Of a DNA stretch of 64,000 nucleotides, positions 1 to 11,721 are shown in pieces (within the stretch, counting starts at the first letter, position 1; every line of letters begins with the position of its first letter). The notes beneath the pieces were generated by a model, which had not been told where the DNA came from, made no database searches, and saw nothing but the letters and a program-made list of their open reading frames with translations. The DNA is from Thereva unica (taxonomy: Eukaryota; Arthropoda; Insecta; Diptera; Therevidae), in contig OX465281.1 in assembly GCA_949987705.1 (NCBI GenBank), positions 194,729,112-194,793,111 on the forward strand, in the 5' to 3' direction. The translations under genes were made by a program, and so were the position numbers.

Positions 1-250
1 ATTTTATAAAAAAAAATGTGAATTTGAAATTAACAAAGCAAAAAATTGAGGGTTATTGTAAATCTCACGCGATTTACAGTTATATTTTCAATTTTTGATG
101 AAAAATGCGCCATTCTTTTAATTAACTTTTTCATTAAAATTGAAATTTCACGCTTTCTTTAAAATATTTTTTATTTTTTACTTTTCAGTACATTTTTTAG
201 TTAATTAAAATAATTTGTTTAAAAAATATTTTTTAACCATTTATTTTATT
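1..250. repeat. Right arm of a foldback (long inverted repeat) element, cut by the window edge
   Basis: This stretch is nearly identical to 15621-15873, which is the centre and right arm of a complete foldback element in the same window. The left arm would lie outside the window. It is AT-rich and holds no gene. Confidence 0.75.
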
Positions 251-1121
251 ATAACTTGGGTCTACAGCCAAGATGATCATCGGAACGATTCGCATAACAC
301 CTTGATCCGACACAAAGGACGAGAAGATGAACGCAAGGTTGGGAGGACGACTGTCTACTAAGTTTTGTGTTTTACTATTCACAAACCAATTTTTAGATTT
401 GCTTAATACATACATGGTTCTTTAAAAACTTTAAACCCGCGTCCCCACGAAATGTTAGGGAAACTAACTGACTAACGGCAGACTATTGCTATACACCCTT
501 AATACATTATATCAAAATTTCAGATACTCGACTATTAGAGGTTTAACCAAATTGCCTTCAAGATATTGAATACAAAAATTTAAATAATTGAACTGAAATA
601 AAATTATTGGTCTTATAATTTAACCATGTAATGGTCTTATAATTTAACCATGTATGTAATGCAAAGTACATATAACTTTAAAAATAAAAACGCTGATGTT
701 GATAACAATCAGCAATCTGTTATTCGCAGCATTCACTCAGAAACCTGAAGTATCAACGTCAATATTCATTAAAGGGCCATTAGTACACCCATAAGACGGA
801 AATAATCCGGTGCTTTGTGCCCTAAGATTGACACCAATTAACACAATGAAGTTTCAATTCAGGACTGCTCCAATGGTTGTGGCAACAAGCACAAGTGCTC
901 TACTACAATAAGTTCACTACTTGAATTGTGGGTAGGATTATTAGTGCTAACAGCTACTTTGTGTTGAACCTGAAGCCTTAAGTAAACGTTAGCTATAGTC
1001 AATACCAAGATACTAACTACAACCTTTCGGATAGGTTTGCTTTGTTCTTTAAAATATGTATGTGAGCTTCGTGATTATCTCAATAGGTTATATGTCAATA
1101 TTTCAAGGTGCTCCTTTTTTA
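251..1121. other. No recognisable gene; short tandem duplication at about 606-652
   Basis: I see no coding signal or known element here. A segment of about 24 bp (starting ggtcttataatttaaccat) is duplicated in tandem near 606-652. The 60-codon reading frame at 233-415 is AT-rich noise that overlaps the foldback arm. Confidence 0.5.
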
Positions 1122-2785
1122 TTAACTTCCCAGTATGAAGTTATTGTAATCGGTCCGAAAATCGAAATCAAAATTTTCAACGTATTTTCATTTTTCAAGG
1201 TCCCAAGAGCATTTTAAGCAAAAATTTGTGAGGAAGTATGTGTGTGTGCGTACGTATGTGGTCATTTTTTCAACCTTGTTGAGAAAAATATGATCTGAAA
1301 AGATTTTTATAAAATTTGGTCGAGCCGAGTCGAGTTTAAGCGACATAAGTGATTTTTTTTAACTGTACAATATCGCCCGAACTATAAAAGATATCGACTT
1401 AGTTGAGATGCCGTTCGAAGAGAACCATCTGGAAAGATTTTCATAAAATTCGGTCGAACAGCTTTTTTTACGATACCCCGCGAACCAAAAACTATATAGA
1501 CTTCTTTGAGGTGCCGAAAAGCGAAAAAATTAAGGCAAAAATGACCTGACAAAAATTCCATAACATTCGGTCGGGCCTTCTTTTGTTTAAATGGAAAAAC
1601 TTCAGAAGTGTCAGAAAGACCTTAACTAGAGAAGTTTTGCTAATCTAATAATTGAAATGTCTGTCTGTCATTTCAAAATAATTGTGTTTTTTTAATTTTA
1701 TATGGTTATTTACATGATTTTAAAACAAAATCACGCATTTTTTAAATTTTTGTCTGTTTGTATGTCTGTCTGTCTGTCTGTCTGTTTGTTCAGGCTTATC
1801 TCGGAAACGGCTAATCCGATCGGGATAGGACTTTCACTGGAAGATTCAGTATTTTGGCGAGCATGTTTTAGGCTATTTATATGCACTATATATTAGCTGT
1901 ACCTGTATGTATGTATGCATGTATGGATGAAGACAAATCTTGAAAATTGTTTTTGACCCACTTCCATATAACCAATCAGCTTCAAATTTTGCACACATGT
2001 ACAGTTCTCGTGACAATGCAATCTGACCATTTTGTAAAAAAATCAAGATGGCTGTTTCAAGATGGCGGTCAATTTCGCAATTGTGCTTGCCGACCGCCGA
2101 CATGGGTATCAAATGAAAAGGACTGATATGTATAATATAAACTTTCTATTTGATGTCATTCCAAATTCAAAACGGCGACAAGTAAAATAGAATACTATTA
2201 GCTGGGTGGCATAATTCCAAATTGAAAACGGCAGCCAACACAAAATGGTGGACTACCTTTTTCTACAACGCTCTCGGTATGGATACCAAATAAAAGTGTA
2301 TGATGAGTATAGTACAGTAAGCTGGGTGACCTCATTTTAAATATCGATCACCACAAACCGATCACCGCGGAAGACATATAATAAACTAAAAGGTAGAAAA
2401 CGAAAAATATAGTTTAAAAAACTTAAAAATATGCTTTTATTTAAAAATGAACCAAAAAGTAAAAAATAATGTTGAACGTAAACTCTTTTCTGCTCCAGCC
2501 AGTATATATAATATATGGGGCGCTAGCGAAAAGTTGCAGTAATAATAAAATAAGAATATAGGTAAAGTCCCACGCTTTCAGGAAGAACAGCTCATTCTAT
2601 ACTTAAGATACCGATCGAAGAAGATCATATGGAAAATACTGCGTGATACAAATCTAAAACCGGCGTGGAAAAAATCTAAAGTTTTACAAGACTACAAGAT
2701 GGCGGTCTGGGAATGCGATGAGTGTACTATGGCAAATAAAGTATCTATTAACAGAACACCGCGAGATTTAAGATGTAAAAACCTA

Positions 2786-3322
2786 CACTGATAAAAAAAC
2801 GTTCTTGGCTTAAGACAATTTTTTTTTTTTTTTTTTGAATCAAGCAATTCATGTTTTGAATATAACGAAAACAAAATTGGCTTCGGATAAGGAATACTCA
2901 TATTCTTCGTTTTATTGTCTTGGATGAAGACAAAAGTTGACTAGAAGTAAGAAAAAAAATTTCTTGGTTTGAGATACTCATTTTTTTAATTCAAGCAACT
3001 CAAGGCAATAAAATAGTGAATTGCCTCAATAAATATTCTCGAATTAAAACTCCCTCGTGTCTTTATTTAATACAAATTTTGTTTTTAATAAAAAATATTT
3101 AGTTTCTTAAATAAAAAAATTAAAAAATCTTATTTCGAAAAAGACAAATCTTGGTCGAAAAATATAAGTATTGAGCGAAGAAATACAATTGCTTGGCTCA
3201 AGAATTTCTAGCGTCTTACTCTGACACAGCATTCTCATGTTAATACTGAAAAATGTTTCTACTCAAGACAACGAAACGAAGACTATGGAACTGCTGGAAT
3301 CAAGACAATTTTTTTATCAGTG
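2786..3322. mobile_element. Tc1/mariner-type MITE (TIR CACTGATAAAAAAA) inside the Helitron
   Basis: The terminal inverted repeats are CACTGATAAAAAAA... and ...TTTTTTTATCAGTG, flanked by TA on both sides (2784-2785 and 3323-3324). The Helitron copy on the opposite strand lacks this block at about 27591-27600 and reads straight through the site, giving an empty-site control. A second partial copy lies at about 21070-21427. TA duplication and the CACTG start fit the Tc1/mariner/pogo superfamily. It has no coding capacity. Confidence 0.8.
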
Positions 3323-3616
3323 TATTATTTTGGGGAGTAACTGTTTTATTGGCATAGATTCCGGGCAAATGTTGCCGGCTGTTCGGACAAATATGTGGAC
3401 CGATGATATTGATGCGTGTCTGAAATGATCACTCATTTAGGGACATATTGGAAAACGTCATTTAAAGCAAAATAGGAGAGCGCAATCGGAAAACTCAGAA
3501 TTCAGTACTATTCTCCTCAACATAGGATATACAATAGAAAATGTTCTGAGATTAATGAGAATGATGACAGTGAACTTCTGGATGTTGTTTGAAAGTTCGG
3601 AATAGACGAGGAAATT

Positions 3617-3853
3617 TTGATGAGCGACATTTATGACGATTTCGAACATATTAACTTAACTAAATCGACTCAACTCAGTAATGCCACAAACATTGTAATA
3701 CTTACAAGTGAAACATCTAACATCGTTTATAAACAAGCGTTACAGTGGATTGTTAACCAGCACCATGCGGGCGGAATGACCGGAAACGACGAAACACGAA
3801 AACGGGAAGCAGCGACTGTCCTTTTTAGGATAAAATCAGTAGTGTCGTCTTAA
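3617..3853 (+). CDS. Unrecognised 78-aa ORF carried by the Helitron, conserved in a second copy
   Basis: The ORF starts MMSDIYDDF and ends RIKSVVSS. The inverted Helitron copy keeps the same-length ORF at 27089-27325, with about ten amino-acid differences by eye and no frameshift. The frame is open upstream through EEIL but meets a stop that both copies share, so this could be the tail of a longer captured gene. I recognise no domain. Conservation of the frame could simply reflect a recent common ancestor rather than selection. Confidence 0.4.
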   Translation: MMSDIYDDFEHINLTKSTQLSNATNIVILTSETSNIVYKQALQWIVNQHHAGGMTGNDETRKREAATVLFRIKSVVSS

Positions 3854-4871
3854 AATGTTGGCAATCTTCGTCTCAAACCATGTTCGCCATGGGGCAAGTT
3901 CAGGGTGCCAATTATCTGAGAACGTCAAAATCTACGCGCACAAGACATATTCTGAATAAAATTGGCTAGGTATCTGTTGTGCACGTAGTATAAAAGTTGT
4001 CCGATGATTAACCTCGAATTTTAAAAAAAGTTGTAGGTAACATATTTTTATAGTCAACTCTAAAGTTTTTTGTATATCCACAATCATGTCTTGCAGATTT
4101 GTTCTTTGTTTCATTATACCCTTTTCTTATTCCAGACTAGGCGCACATAATTTTGTTTTATTAAAAGGCTTTGCAACGCACGCGGGTTTTTGCTAGTATC
4201 TAATAAACTCGGTGGATAAGACCCGTTGTAAACGAAGTGATCTTTTTTTGGGTTCTGCACAGCGATAGCCTTCGAACAAAACATCACTTGTCAAAATCCG
4301 ACAACCTTTAAAAATCGTGCAAAAATTTCGTTACCCTTTACAAACATCACGAATATTTCAAACCTTGGATTGGCACTTTTTGACGGGGATTTGTTTTCAA
4401 CGCGTGATACAGTTTCAGGAAATTGCGATTCATCCCGAGATTTCCAGTAGCTACCGCAAATTTTTTTCTTTTTGGTCAAGTGTGACAATTACTTTACATT
4501 AGTTTTGCTAATATTTCCGGAAAGCTTTGGAATTTCCAAATGAAGTCATTCGCTTCCCAGTTTATCAGCGGCGCTTCAACACGCTCAATTCGAATTCGAA
4601 CCTGCACTTTAGTGTAGCGAACGAAATGTTTGTTTGCTAACATTCATTAAAAGCAAATTCTCTAGAAAAATCTTGTGGAAATACCCCTATTATAGTTATT
4701 TGAACTAGCTTCTCTCAGGATTGCTTTGCCACCAGTTCTGATACTAGTCAATTTCCCACTAGTCCTAAACGTATTACTATTTTGTAAGAAGTCAGTTAAT
4801 TCCATCTTTGTTCATCATACCGAAAAGTTAATCGTGTGAACTGAAGGGGTCACACCCACATCCCAGCTAGT

Positions 4872-7207
4872 TTTACCGACCAATAAATGTTTAATAAGTT
4901 CAATAATGTAGATGAAATGTACCAGTCTAGCACTGGACCGGATTGACTTGCTGGATTGCTGGACTGGAGTAATGTGAACCGGGAATAATGTGGGAGTAAT
5001 GTGAACCGCCGACAAGATGCGTTATTAGAGCCGTGTATAGCCTTAGAGCGCCGGCTAAAGCACCGGATTTCCCTACCTCAGTTCAAACATATTCAGTTCA
5101 ATCCACATAGCTTCACCGGTTAAAGTCCAGTTCATGTTCAGTTCGTGCTTGAAATGGTTGTTGCTTTTTCGCCAGAAGCTAGAAATGTAAAAGCTCACTG
5201 CAATGTTATTCCAATTGATTACACTTTTTTGAGCGAGCATTTAGTTTTAACTTCAGTTCGAGTCCAATTAGGCGAACTGAAGTCTGTTTTATCCTCAGTT
5301 GAATTTATAGAAATTTTATCTGAACTGAGGTTATTTTAAAGTTCAGTTCACCCTTGTGGATAATTGCTGTGGACAATTTTTTTTTTTTTTTTTTTCATTT
5401 TTTCAGTATGCGGAAGATCCTCTTATTGGTGGTGACTGATTAACAATTCTTCGCCCAACAGACTGGAAGAGATGCAATAATAATCCCAAAAGGCGAGCTG
5501 CCACAATTGTCAGGTTTGATATAATAGAACAATATTCCAAGCTTTGTTACCACATAATTTAAGTTATTTTTTTTTACACACCCAATATTTCCAATTCCTA
5601 AAAAAGTCCCACCTTGTCCACACTTCACTGCAAAATGATTTAATTTCAGTTCACCAGCCTCACATAATTGAAAGCGATTGTGCTCTATGTTACAAGCCAG
5701 CATTAAATTTAAACCTTTTTGAATATAAACGCATGAAGTTGCCGCTATTGCGCTCAGGTGAATTGGAAAAAGGGATACTGATTAAGTTATTCATTACAGG
5801 AGACAGAACAAGAAAAACAACAACACAGAAAATTATGCCACAGTTAAGCGCTTCAAAAGCAAATGAACAAACGTTCGACACTCAATTAATTACACACACA
5901 TGCACACGAAAAAGGACACACAAAAAGGAACCGCACGCAATCCAGTAAAATGTGGGGAATTCAGTTTAAATTCTCAAAGACATATTATACATATACAATT
6001 TGCCACTCGCTTTGATCTTTTTAAAATGCTTCCGCCAACTTCCCTCAATTGTGTTGTGTCTATTCTGAACATCCCCTATTTAAATTCTGTTTCAACAAGC
6101 TCAAATACACATCAAATGAATTCATTCGGAGGGAGTCTTTCTTTACTTTTTAATGAACTTAATTTAATTAATGCTAAAACTTGAAATGATTGCAAATGAA
6201 TTATGTTTAACAAATCCGCCATCGCCCAATCATGGGGGGCACCATCGATTAATGTAACGGCTGTGATTTAAATGGTGTAAATTGCCCCTGTATGCGCCAA
6301 TCAATTCGGACATTCGGACGTTAACATATTGCTTTACTAATTGGTCTGCCTTAGGGATGTGCTCATTAACAGTGCCGAAGCTGCACGCCTTTGAATTGAT
6401 ACTCATTAAGTGAAATTTGTAATGAACGTGCTCATAAGGGACAGTCGCGTGCTGAAGCGACGCAAATAAAAAAAACGGAGAATTTTTGAGAAAATTTTAT
6501 ATTAAATTTTATTTAAAAGTAATAAATTTCGTGGTGTTTATTGGAAGCAATTTTGTTCTCTGGTTTTGATTTGCACCTGGGGCCACTTTACAAAATACCT
6601 TGACCTTTCACCTGAATGGAGGCCTTGAACGTGAATTCTCGGTCGGTTGAATGTGAGAATAATTTGGCTCCATTGCTATTACCTTATTTATAGGCATTTT
6701 TCAAATTTTTCAAACCAGAATAGAATTTTAGTCCATGGAAAGTAGCATTTTAAGGTGATAAAACCGAAATGGCTGAAAATTGGTCCACAGCTTCCTTGGG
6801 ACTTTTTAAGAAAACAATTTCGGAATCACAAAAACACAACATGGCGGGTTTCCCGTGCTTTCCTTGTATCTCGGTTTCTATAGGTCGTACAACCCCGTGC
6901 GAGGGCGAAAATGTTGACAATGAAACTTCCTACAGCTTTAGTTCTTACAAAAATGTTGACCCGATTAACCCTTTGAAAGTTATTCAAGGTCAAAGCTATC
7001 AAAAATTACTTTTTGGCCAAAAAATCCCTCAAAAACTGGTGGAAAAGTCAATACGAAAGGTTATTGCCTACAAAAAGCCCTCTTGTAATTTTTTCGAAAA
7101 CTTAACACTTTCGAATTTATTCAAGGCAGAGGCGGTTTCTCTTTGGAAGCAAAGGAACACTGCTTCCCTTGACCAAATAGGCAACTTCATAAAAATTAAT
7201 TTAAATA
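4872..7207. other. No recognisable gene; AGTTCA-rich segment and poly-T
   Basis: At about 5080-5345 the motif CAGTTCA and its complement recur many times, giving an imperfect inverted arrangement (cctcagttcaa... and ...gaactgagg). A poly-T run lies at about 5379-5397. Reading frames of 134 codons (5544-5948) and 160 codons (6769-7251) show no domain or coding bias that I can see. The second one runs into the Tigger terminal repeat. I treat the stretch as non-coding. Confidence 0.45.
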
Positions 7208-7623
7208 CACCCAACTCTGTTTTTACACGGTCTTTTTTTACACGAATTTGAAATAACACGGTCCACAAAAAGCAAAAAATATTTTTTTTAACACGAAATA
7301 TTTGTTCTAACACGATGTTCAAAAAAATTTTGGTACACCCGGTTACAAAAGAAAAATATAACTGGGGGAATTCCCAGAATTTTTTTAGTCGCATTTTATA
7401 TTTGTCTATTTAAAATTAGGTTAGGTTACATTATTAAGAATGTAATTGTATTCAAGAGTGTGTCCAAGAAAAAAATATTTGTTTTTTATAAGTTTTAGTG
7501 CCAATATAATTTCTGTTTGGATTTACTTACAACAAAAAGGTAATAACATATTATTGCGAAAATCTGGTTTAGAAAATTGTTCAATAAGTGATTTTTATTT
7601 AAATTTTATTATAGCCTAATAAG

Positions 7624-9860
7624 ATGTCTAAAAAATCAAAAAATAATCGGAAGAGACAAGCGATTTCTTTAGAAACTAAAATTAAAATCTTAGACTGTCT
7701 TAAGAGAGGTGCAGGTCCTACATCTGTTGGCAAAAATTTCGGTTTGAATGAAGCGACAATTAGAACAATAAAAAAAAATGAAGATTCCATTCGACAATCT
7801 GTAATTTCTGGATCGAATGTCAATTCCAGAACATCATCATACAGTCGAAATATTATCTTAGAGAAAACGGAAAAACTTTTAGTGTTTTGGATAGAGGATG
7901 TATGTACTACGGAAAAAAATACCGATAGATGGAAAGCTTATAAAAGAGAAGGGACTTAGAATATACGAACTACTTGTGGAATCGGAGCCATCAACTAGTT
8001 CCACAAAGAAACTGATATTTAATGCAAGTGAGGGATGGCTGACAGGATTTCTAAAAAGACACGCATTTCACAATGTAAAAATAAAAGGTGAAGTAGCGTC
8101 AGGTGATGAAAATGCTGCAAAGATCTTTCCAGAAAAGCTAGTAAAAATGATTCCAGACGGGGGTTATACGACAGATCAAGTATTTAATGCCGACGAATCG
8201 GGATTATATTGGAAAAAAATGCCAACCAGAACCTACATACATATCAAAATCAGAAAAATCTGCTGGTGGTTTCAAAGCGGCTAAGGATCGCGTGACGTTC
8301 TTATTGTGCAGCAACGCATCTGGAGATAAGATTTTAAAACCATGCCACGAGCTTTGAGAGGAAAAAATATTAAACAGCTTCCAGTTCATTGGATGGCGAA
8401 TAAAAAGGCATGGATGACGTCGGCTTTATTTATAAAATGGTTCCACGAGTGCTTCGTTATTGAAGTAGAAAAATATATGGATCAAAAGGGGCTTGAATTC
8501 AAAGTACTTTTGCTCGTCGATAACGCCCCCTGTGATAGATCATCCAAATATTCAGTTGGTGTTTTTGCCGCCTAATACCACTTCACTGATTCAGCCATTG
8601 GATCAGGGTATAATAGCAACATTTAAAATTTATTATATAAAACAAGCATTTAAATATATTTTGGATTCAGTCGAACAAGGGGACTTGACGGTCGTACAGG
8701 CATGGAAAAATTATACAATTATGGATTGTATTACACATGCTTCTTTTGCCATAAAACAATTGCGGACATCTACTCTAAATGCTTGTTGGAGAAAAATTTG
8801 GTCAGAATGCGTCAAAAGCGGAAATTCTGTAACACAAGCATCAATTGTGTGTTCTGAAATTATAAATCTATCCACGCAATTGGTGGTGAAGGCTTTGAAA
8901 ACCTTGAGTCTGCGGACATCGATGAATTGATGATTGATAAACCTTTTGTATTTTGTTATGCGGAGAAGCTCTTTTGCTTCTTCGCCTGATTGTAGGTTTA
9001 GGTGTTACACCTAGACCTCTGTTGAGTTGTGCTATAGGTGATACACCTAAGCACAGTAAATGTTATTTGAAAAGGTGTTAATAACACGCTCAAGCTTCGA
9101 TTCCGTTGGAATGAATGAATTTATTTACAGATAGTACAGATATTTATACCTATGACTACAATTACAAAAATTTACAAATTAAGTATAATAATAAATCAAT
9201 ACATAAACAAAATAGCATAAACTTAACATATTCAATTTGAATTGCTGCGTAAACAATTATTGCCCAGGTAACATACAAAATTGCTACCTAAGCAAAATTG
9301 TTTCCATAAAATCGAAATATTTTTGATCCATCGCGGCTGGAACGGAAGAGTCGTCAAATTACATGTGCGCGTGTTTTGATCGTTGTTTGTTGGTTGACGA
9401 TAATTTTTTGCATTTCTTAACACCTTTGGATGAAGAGGATCTAATTGAAGCTGCAACCGTTGATGCTAGTAATGAGAACCAGGATGATGAAGACGAAGTT
9501 GAAATTCCTCAACCAACAGCTAATTTAATTCGCGAGGGTTTGAAATTTGCTACAAGTATGACACATCATTTTCTGACATATGATCCCGACATGGAACGTG
9601 CACTTAAATTTAAACGTAACCTGCAGATCTGTACGGCTGGGTATCAAGAACTGTATAAGCAACTTAAGAAACCAAAAACACAGCAGCTGATTACAGATTT
9701 CGTAATGAAAAAAAAGCCAACATCAGAGAACGTCAATAATGAACCAGATTCTTTATTGGATTCAAACTCGTCAGATGTGTTACACATCTCTAGTGATCAA
9801 AGCGATTTATGTCCAGTCGGTAATAAACGTTCGCGCTTATTATCCAGTAGCGGTGTATAG
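7624..9860 (+). pseudogene. Tigger/pogo transposase (DDE, CENP-B-like), frameshifted
   Basis: The enzyme cuts and pastes the element at TA sites. The start at 7624 opens with MSKKSKNNRKR, followed by a CENP-B-type N-terminal helix-turn-helix (SLETKIKILDCLKRG, GLNEATIRTIKK). The frame changes at about 7910 and again near 8540. The catalytic region is readable: FNADESGLYWKKMP (first Asp, about 8190), LLVDNAPC (second Asp, about 8510) and LPPNTTSLIQPLDQG (third Asp, about 8570). A C-terminal acidic segment resumes at about 9395 after an insertion and runs to the stop at 9858. At least two frameshifts plus the insertion make it a pseudogene. Intact relatives are about 500-600 residues. Several open segments remain, so the decay looks moderate. 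Confidence 0.88.
8955..9362. other. Foreign insertion of about 0.4 kb inside the Tigger gene, possible solo LTR
   Basis: The transposase reading is interrupted near 8950 and resumes near 9380. The intervening DNA starts TGTTATGCGG and ends AAATTACA, and contains tttattt that would read AATAAA on the minus strand. TG...CA ends would fit a solo LTR, but I could not find a matching target duplication and the edges are uncertain by about 15 bases. An unclassified short element is equally possible. Confidence 0.35.
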
Positions 9861-10711
9861 TTTAAATTATATTTTATTTAATTTGGATTTTCACAATTAT
9901 GGACTGAAGTTTCTCTTTATTACTTTTATATTTTTTTAATATTATTATTTTGAATTATATTTTGTTTTTTATTTATTTTATACTTTTTTAATAATAATAT
10001 GTATGAACTATACATATTTTGTTTTTGTTTTTAATAATAATATACATATATTAAATATATTTTGTTTTTCATTATAATAATTGTTGGTTTTTAGTACTAT
10101 TATACTTTTTTTGCACGGTTTTTTGGTCAACCCAAAGCTCTTTTTTTGATCTTACACGGTTTTTTAAAGTTGTGGAACACATCCTCAATTTTAATATGAG
10201 TAGCATGTCTTTTTTACACGGTTTTTTTTACACGGTTTTCGTTGGAACGTATATCTACCGTGTAAAAAAAGAGTTGGGTGTATATCAAGATTAATCAGAA
10301 GAAAAATCTTAATATTTTTCCTCCTCTGGTAACACTAAGTAAGCAATGTAGGTACAGATTTTTTTATAATATAAAATGTACAATTCAACTATATCGTACT
10401 AATGTATTCAAAGAGTAACTCCAGGAACAGAATGGGCGCCGAATCCTGGCGCTGAATGTAACGCTGGCCGTTTAGCCTGATTTTTAGTCAAACACAAGTA
10501 GCTTTATAGTTCTCTGTTACGGATTGTTACAGTTAATTAAGAAGCCGATTGTTTTTTAATTCAACAAGAATCAATCGGGAGCAATATGTGTTTTCCCGGG
10601 GTAATTTTGTTCCCACGGACTTCTCCCACGATTCCATTTTAATTTTAATTATTAAACTAAGAACGGAACCGATTTGGCACTGCGGTCTGGCGCTGCCGCT
10701 GTAGTATGTAA

Positions 10712-10945
10712 GGGGCCTCGGTAGCCTAGAGAGTAAGGCGTCTGACTACCATCCCATAGGTCCCGGGTTAGAATCCCGGCCAGCCTCACGGTCCTTCGCC
10801 TTTTCCACTTTCCTACCTACATAACTTTCCTTCTTTCTTCTTCCCTCTTTACATTCCTGATTCCTCCTCTCATAGCGTTCCGTAGCCCTTCCCCGCTTCA
10901 CCAAAGCGCATGTCATCGGCTGGTTGATGCGATTCAACTCGTTTC
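10712..10945 (+). mobile_element. tRNA-derived SINE, copy 1
   Basis: The head starts ggggcctcggtagcctaga and resembles a tRNA, with an A-box-like segment near 10722-10737 and a B box (ggttagaatcc, one base off consensus) at 10766-10776. A pyrimidine-rich body follows (ccttttccactttcc, ttctttcttcttccc) and ends near catcggctggttgatg. A second copy on the minus strand at 51180-51394 shares head and body, which argues for a SINE family rather than a single tRNA gene. Confidence 0.75.
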
Positions 10946-11009
10946 AGGAAGCATAACACTTCTTTTCTCAATGGCCTGATGACAAAGTCGCGATTGCAAT
11001 GGTCAAGCC

Positions 11010-11313
11010 GCGATGGTAATGGTAAACCAAAAATGTCATATACTTGTTTTTCTTTAGCCGCTGTGCTGAAAGTCGAGTCGTGATTCGTGACAAGTCGTTG
11101 GAGCTAAAGAAAGTGATGTTTCAGTCGAATTATGACTCTCAGCATAGGGGCCTAAACTCAAGTTAGCACTGCCAGTCTAGGCCTCTGCGCTGAAAGTCGT
11201 AATTCGACGGATACGTCACGTTCTTCAACTCCAACGATTTGTCACGACTCGACTTTCAGCACAGCGTCTAAAGAAAAATAAGTATATGACATTTTTGGCT
11301 TACAATCCATCGC
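11010..11313. repeat. Near-perfect palindromic foldback, about 115-bp arms
   Basis: The left arm reads ccaaaaatgtcatatactt, ctttag, ctgtgctgaaagtcgagtcg. The right arm is its inverted copy ending aagtatatgacatttttgg, with a centre of about 40 bp. It has no coding content. Transcription would give a long hairpin RNA. The outer ends (GCGATGG...) are approximate because no clear target duplication is visible. Confidence 0.75.
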
Positions 11314-11721
11314 TCTATCGATTTTTGACATTATTTTGAGTGTGCCAATTTTCACCCCCCAGAAGGGGTGGTATCCCCCCCCCCCCGCGGGAAAAAGCAC
11401 ACATCAACACAATATAACTTTTGCTTCTTGAGCATCTATCTACTAGTCGATGGAAATGGTACTTTAACATTGCAAAAATGCAGGACAAGGTTTTATTTTT
11501 GGGATGTGTAGAAGGGGTGGGGTGGTCAGTGTAAGCTTAAATTTGAGTTTTCGGAATTGTAACCCCTCCCGTTTGCAAATGGTTTTTCCACTATATCTCT
11601 GTAACAGTTCATCTTACAGAAATGGAGAATTTTGTTTAGAATAAAATTATCTACAATTTATTACTAAGCTCTTTTGTCGTAAATTGAATATTTAAAAAGT
11701 TATAAGCCTTAGAACACTTTT
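11314..11721. other. No gene; poly-C run
   Basis: A run of about 15 C residues occurs at about 11372-11386. Nothing else is recognisable before the HINE-like element begins. Confidence 0.5.

Larger units (their letters stand above)
1644..4196 (+). mobile_element. Non-autonomous Helitron inserted in HINE-like copy A
   Basis: The element begins TC (tctaataattgaaatg) and ends with ggcttt...cgcgggtttttgCTAG, the canonical TC...CTRR termini of Helitrons. It sits between A (1643) and T (4197). The homologous site in HINE-like copy B, at 12201-12225, is uninterrupted and reads ttttgctaa|tatctaataa. This is exactly the predicted empty site, so both ends are known to the base. The 5' part carries TCTG microsatellite repeats at about 1757-1790 and several 'aaaatggcgg' blocks shared with other copies (14470-15333, 26787-28692, 29740-31063, 60757-61095). 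It encodes no Rep/helicase, so it would need help in trans. A MITE lies inside at 2786-3322. Confidence 0.88.
1122..4871 (+). mobile_element. Helentron/HINE-like element, copy A, split by a Helitron
   Basis: The element occupies 1122-1643 and 4197-4871, with a Helitron in between. It starts ttaacttcccagtat and has the inverted copy near its 3' end, followed by a small GGGT/ACCC hairpin and then CTAGT. The left part holds two to three degenerate repeats of about 110 bp with the core gatatcgacttcgttgagg followed by aaaattcggtcgaac. Asymmetric subterminal inverted repeats, internal tandem repeats and a 3' hairpin ending in CTAGT, with T flanks, are the layout described for Helentron-associated non-autonomous elements (HINEs). 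That class name is my inference. Copies B (11722-14407) and C (63751-64000) support the boundaries. No ORF. Confidence 0.6.
7208..10280 (+). mobile_element. Tigger/pogo DNA transposon, full length but inactive
   Basis: The terminal inverted repeats are CACCCAACTCT and its complement AGAGTTGGGTG, flanked by TA on both sides (7206-7207 and 10281-10282). Both ends also carry repeated 'tttttacacgg' subterminal blocks, probably transposase binding sites. The interior encodes a pogo-type transposase on the plus strand. At about 3.07 kb the element has a normal length for an autonomous Tigger plus one extra insertion (8955-9362). TIR, TA duplication and protein family agree, so the assignment is firm. 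Confidence 0.92.

Noticed and set aside
5544..5948. A 134-codon plus-strand frame
   Set aside because: No recognisable domain, and long frames overlap it on the other strand. No supporting gene context.
6769..7251. A 160-codon plus-strand frame
   Set aside because: It runs into the Tigger terminal repeat, has no domain, and an overlapping 108-codon frame exists on the other strand. It is chance reading of AT-rich DNA.
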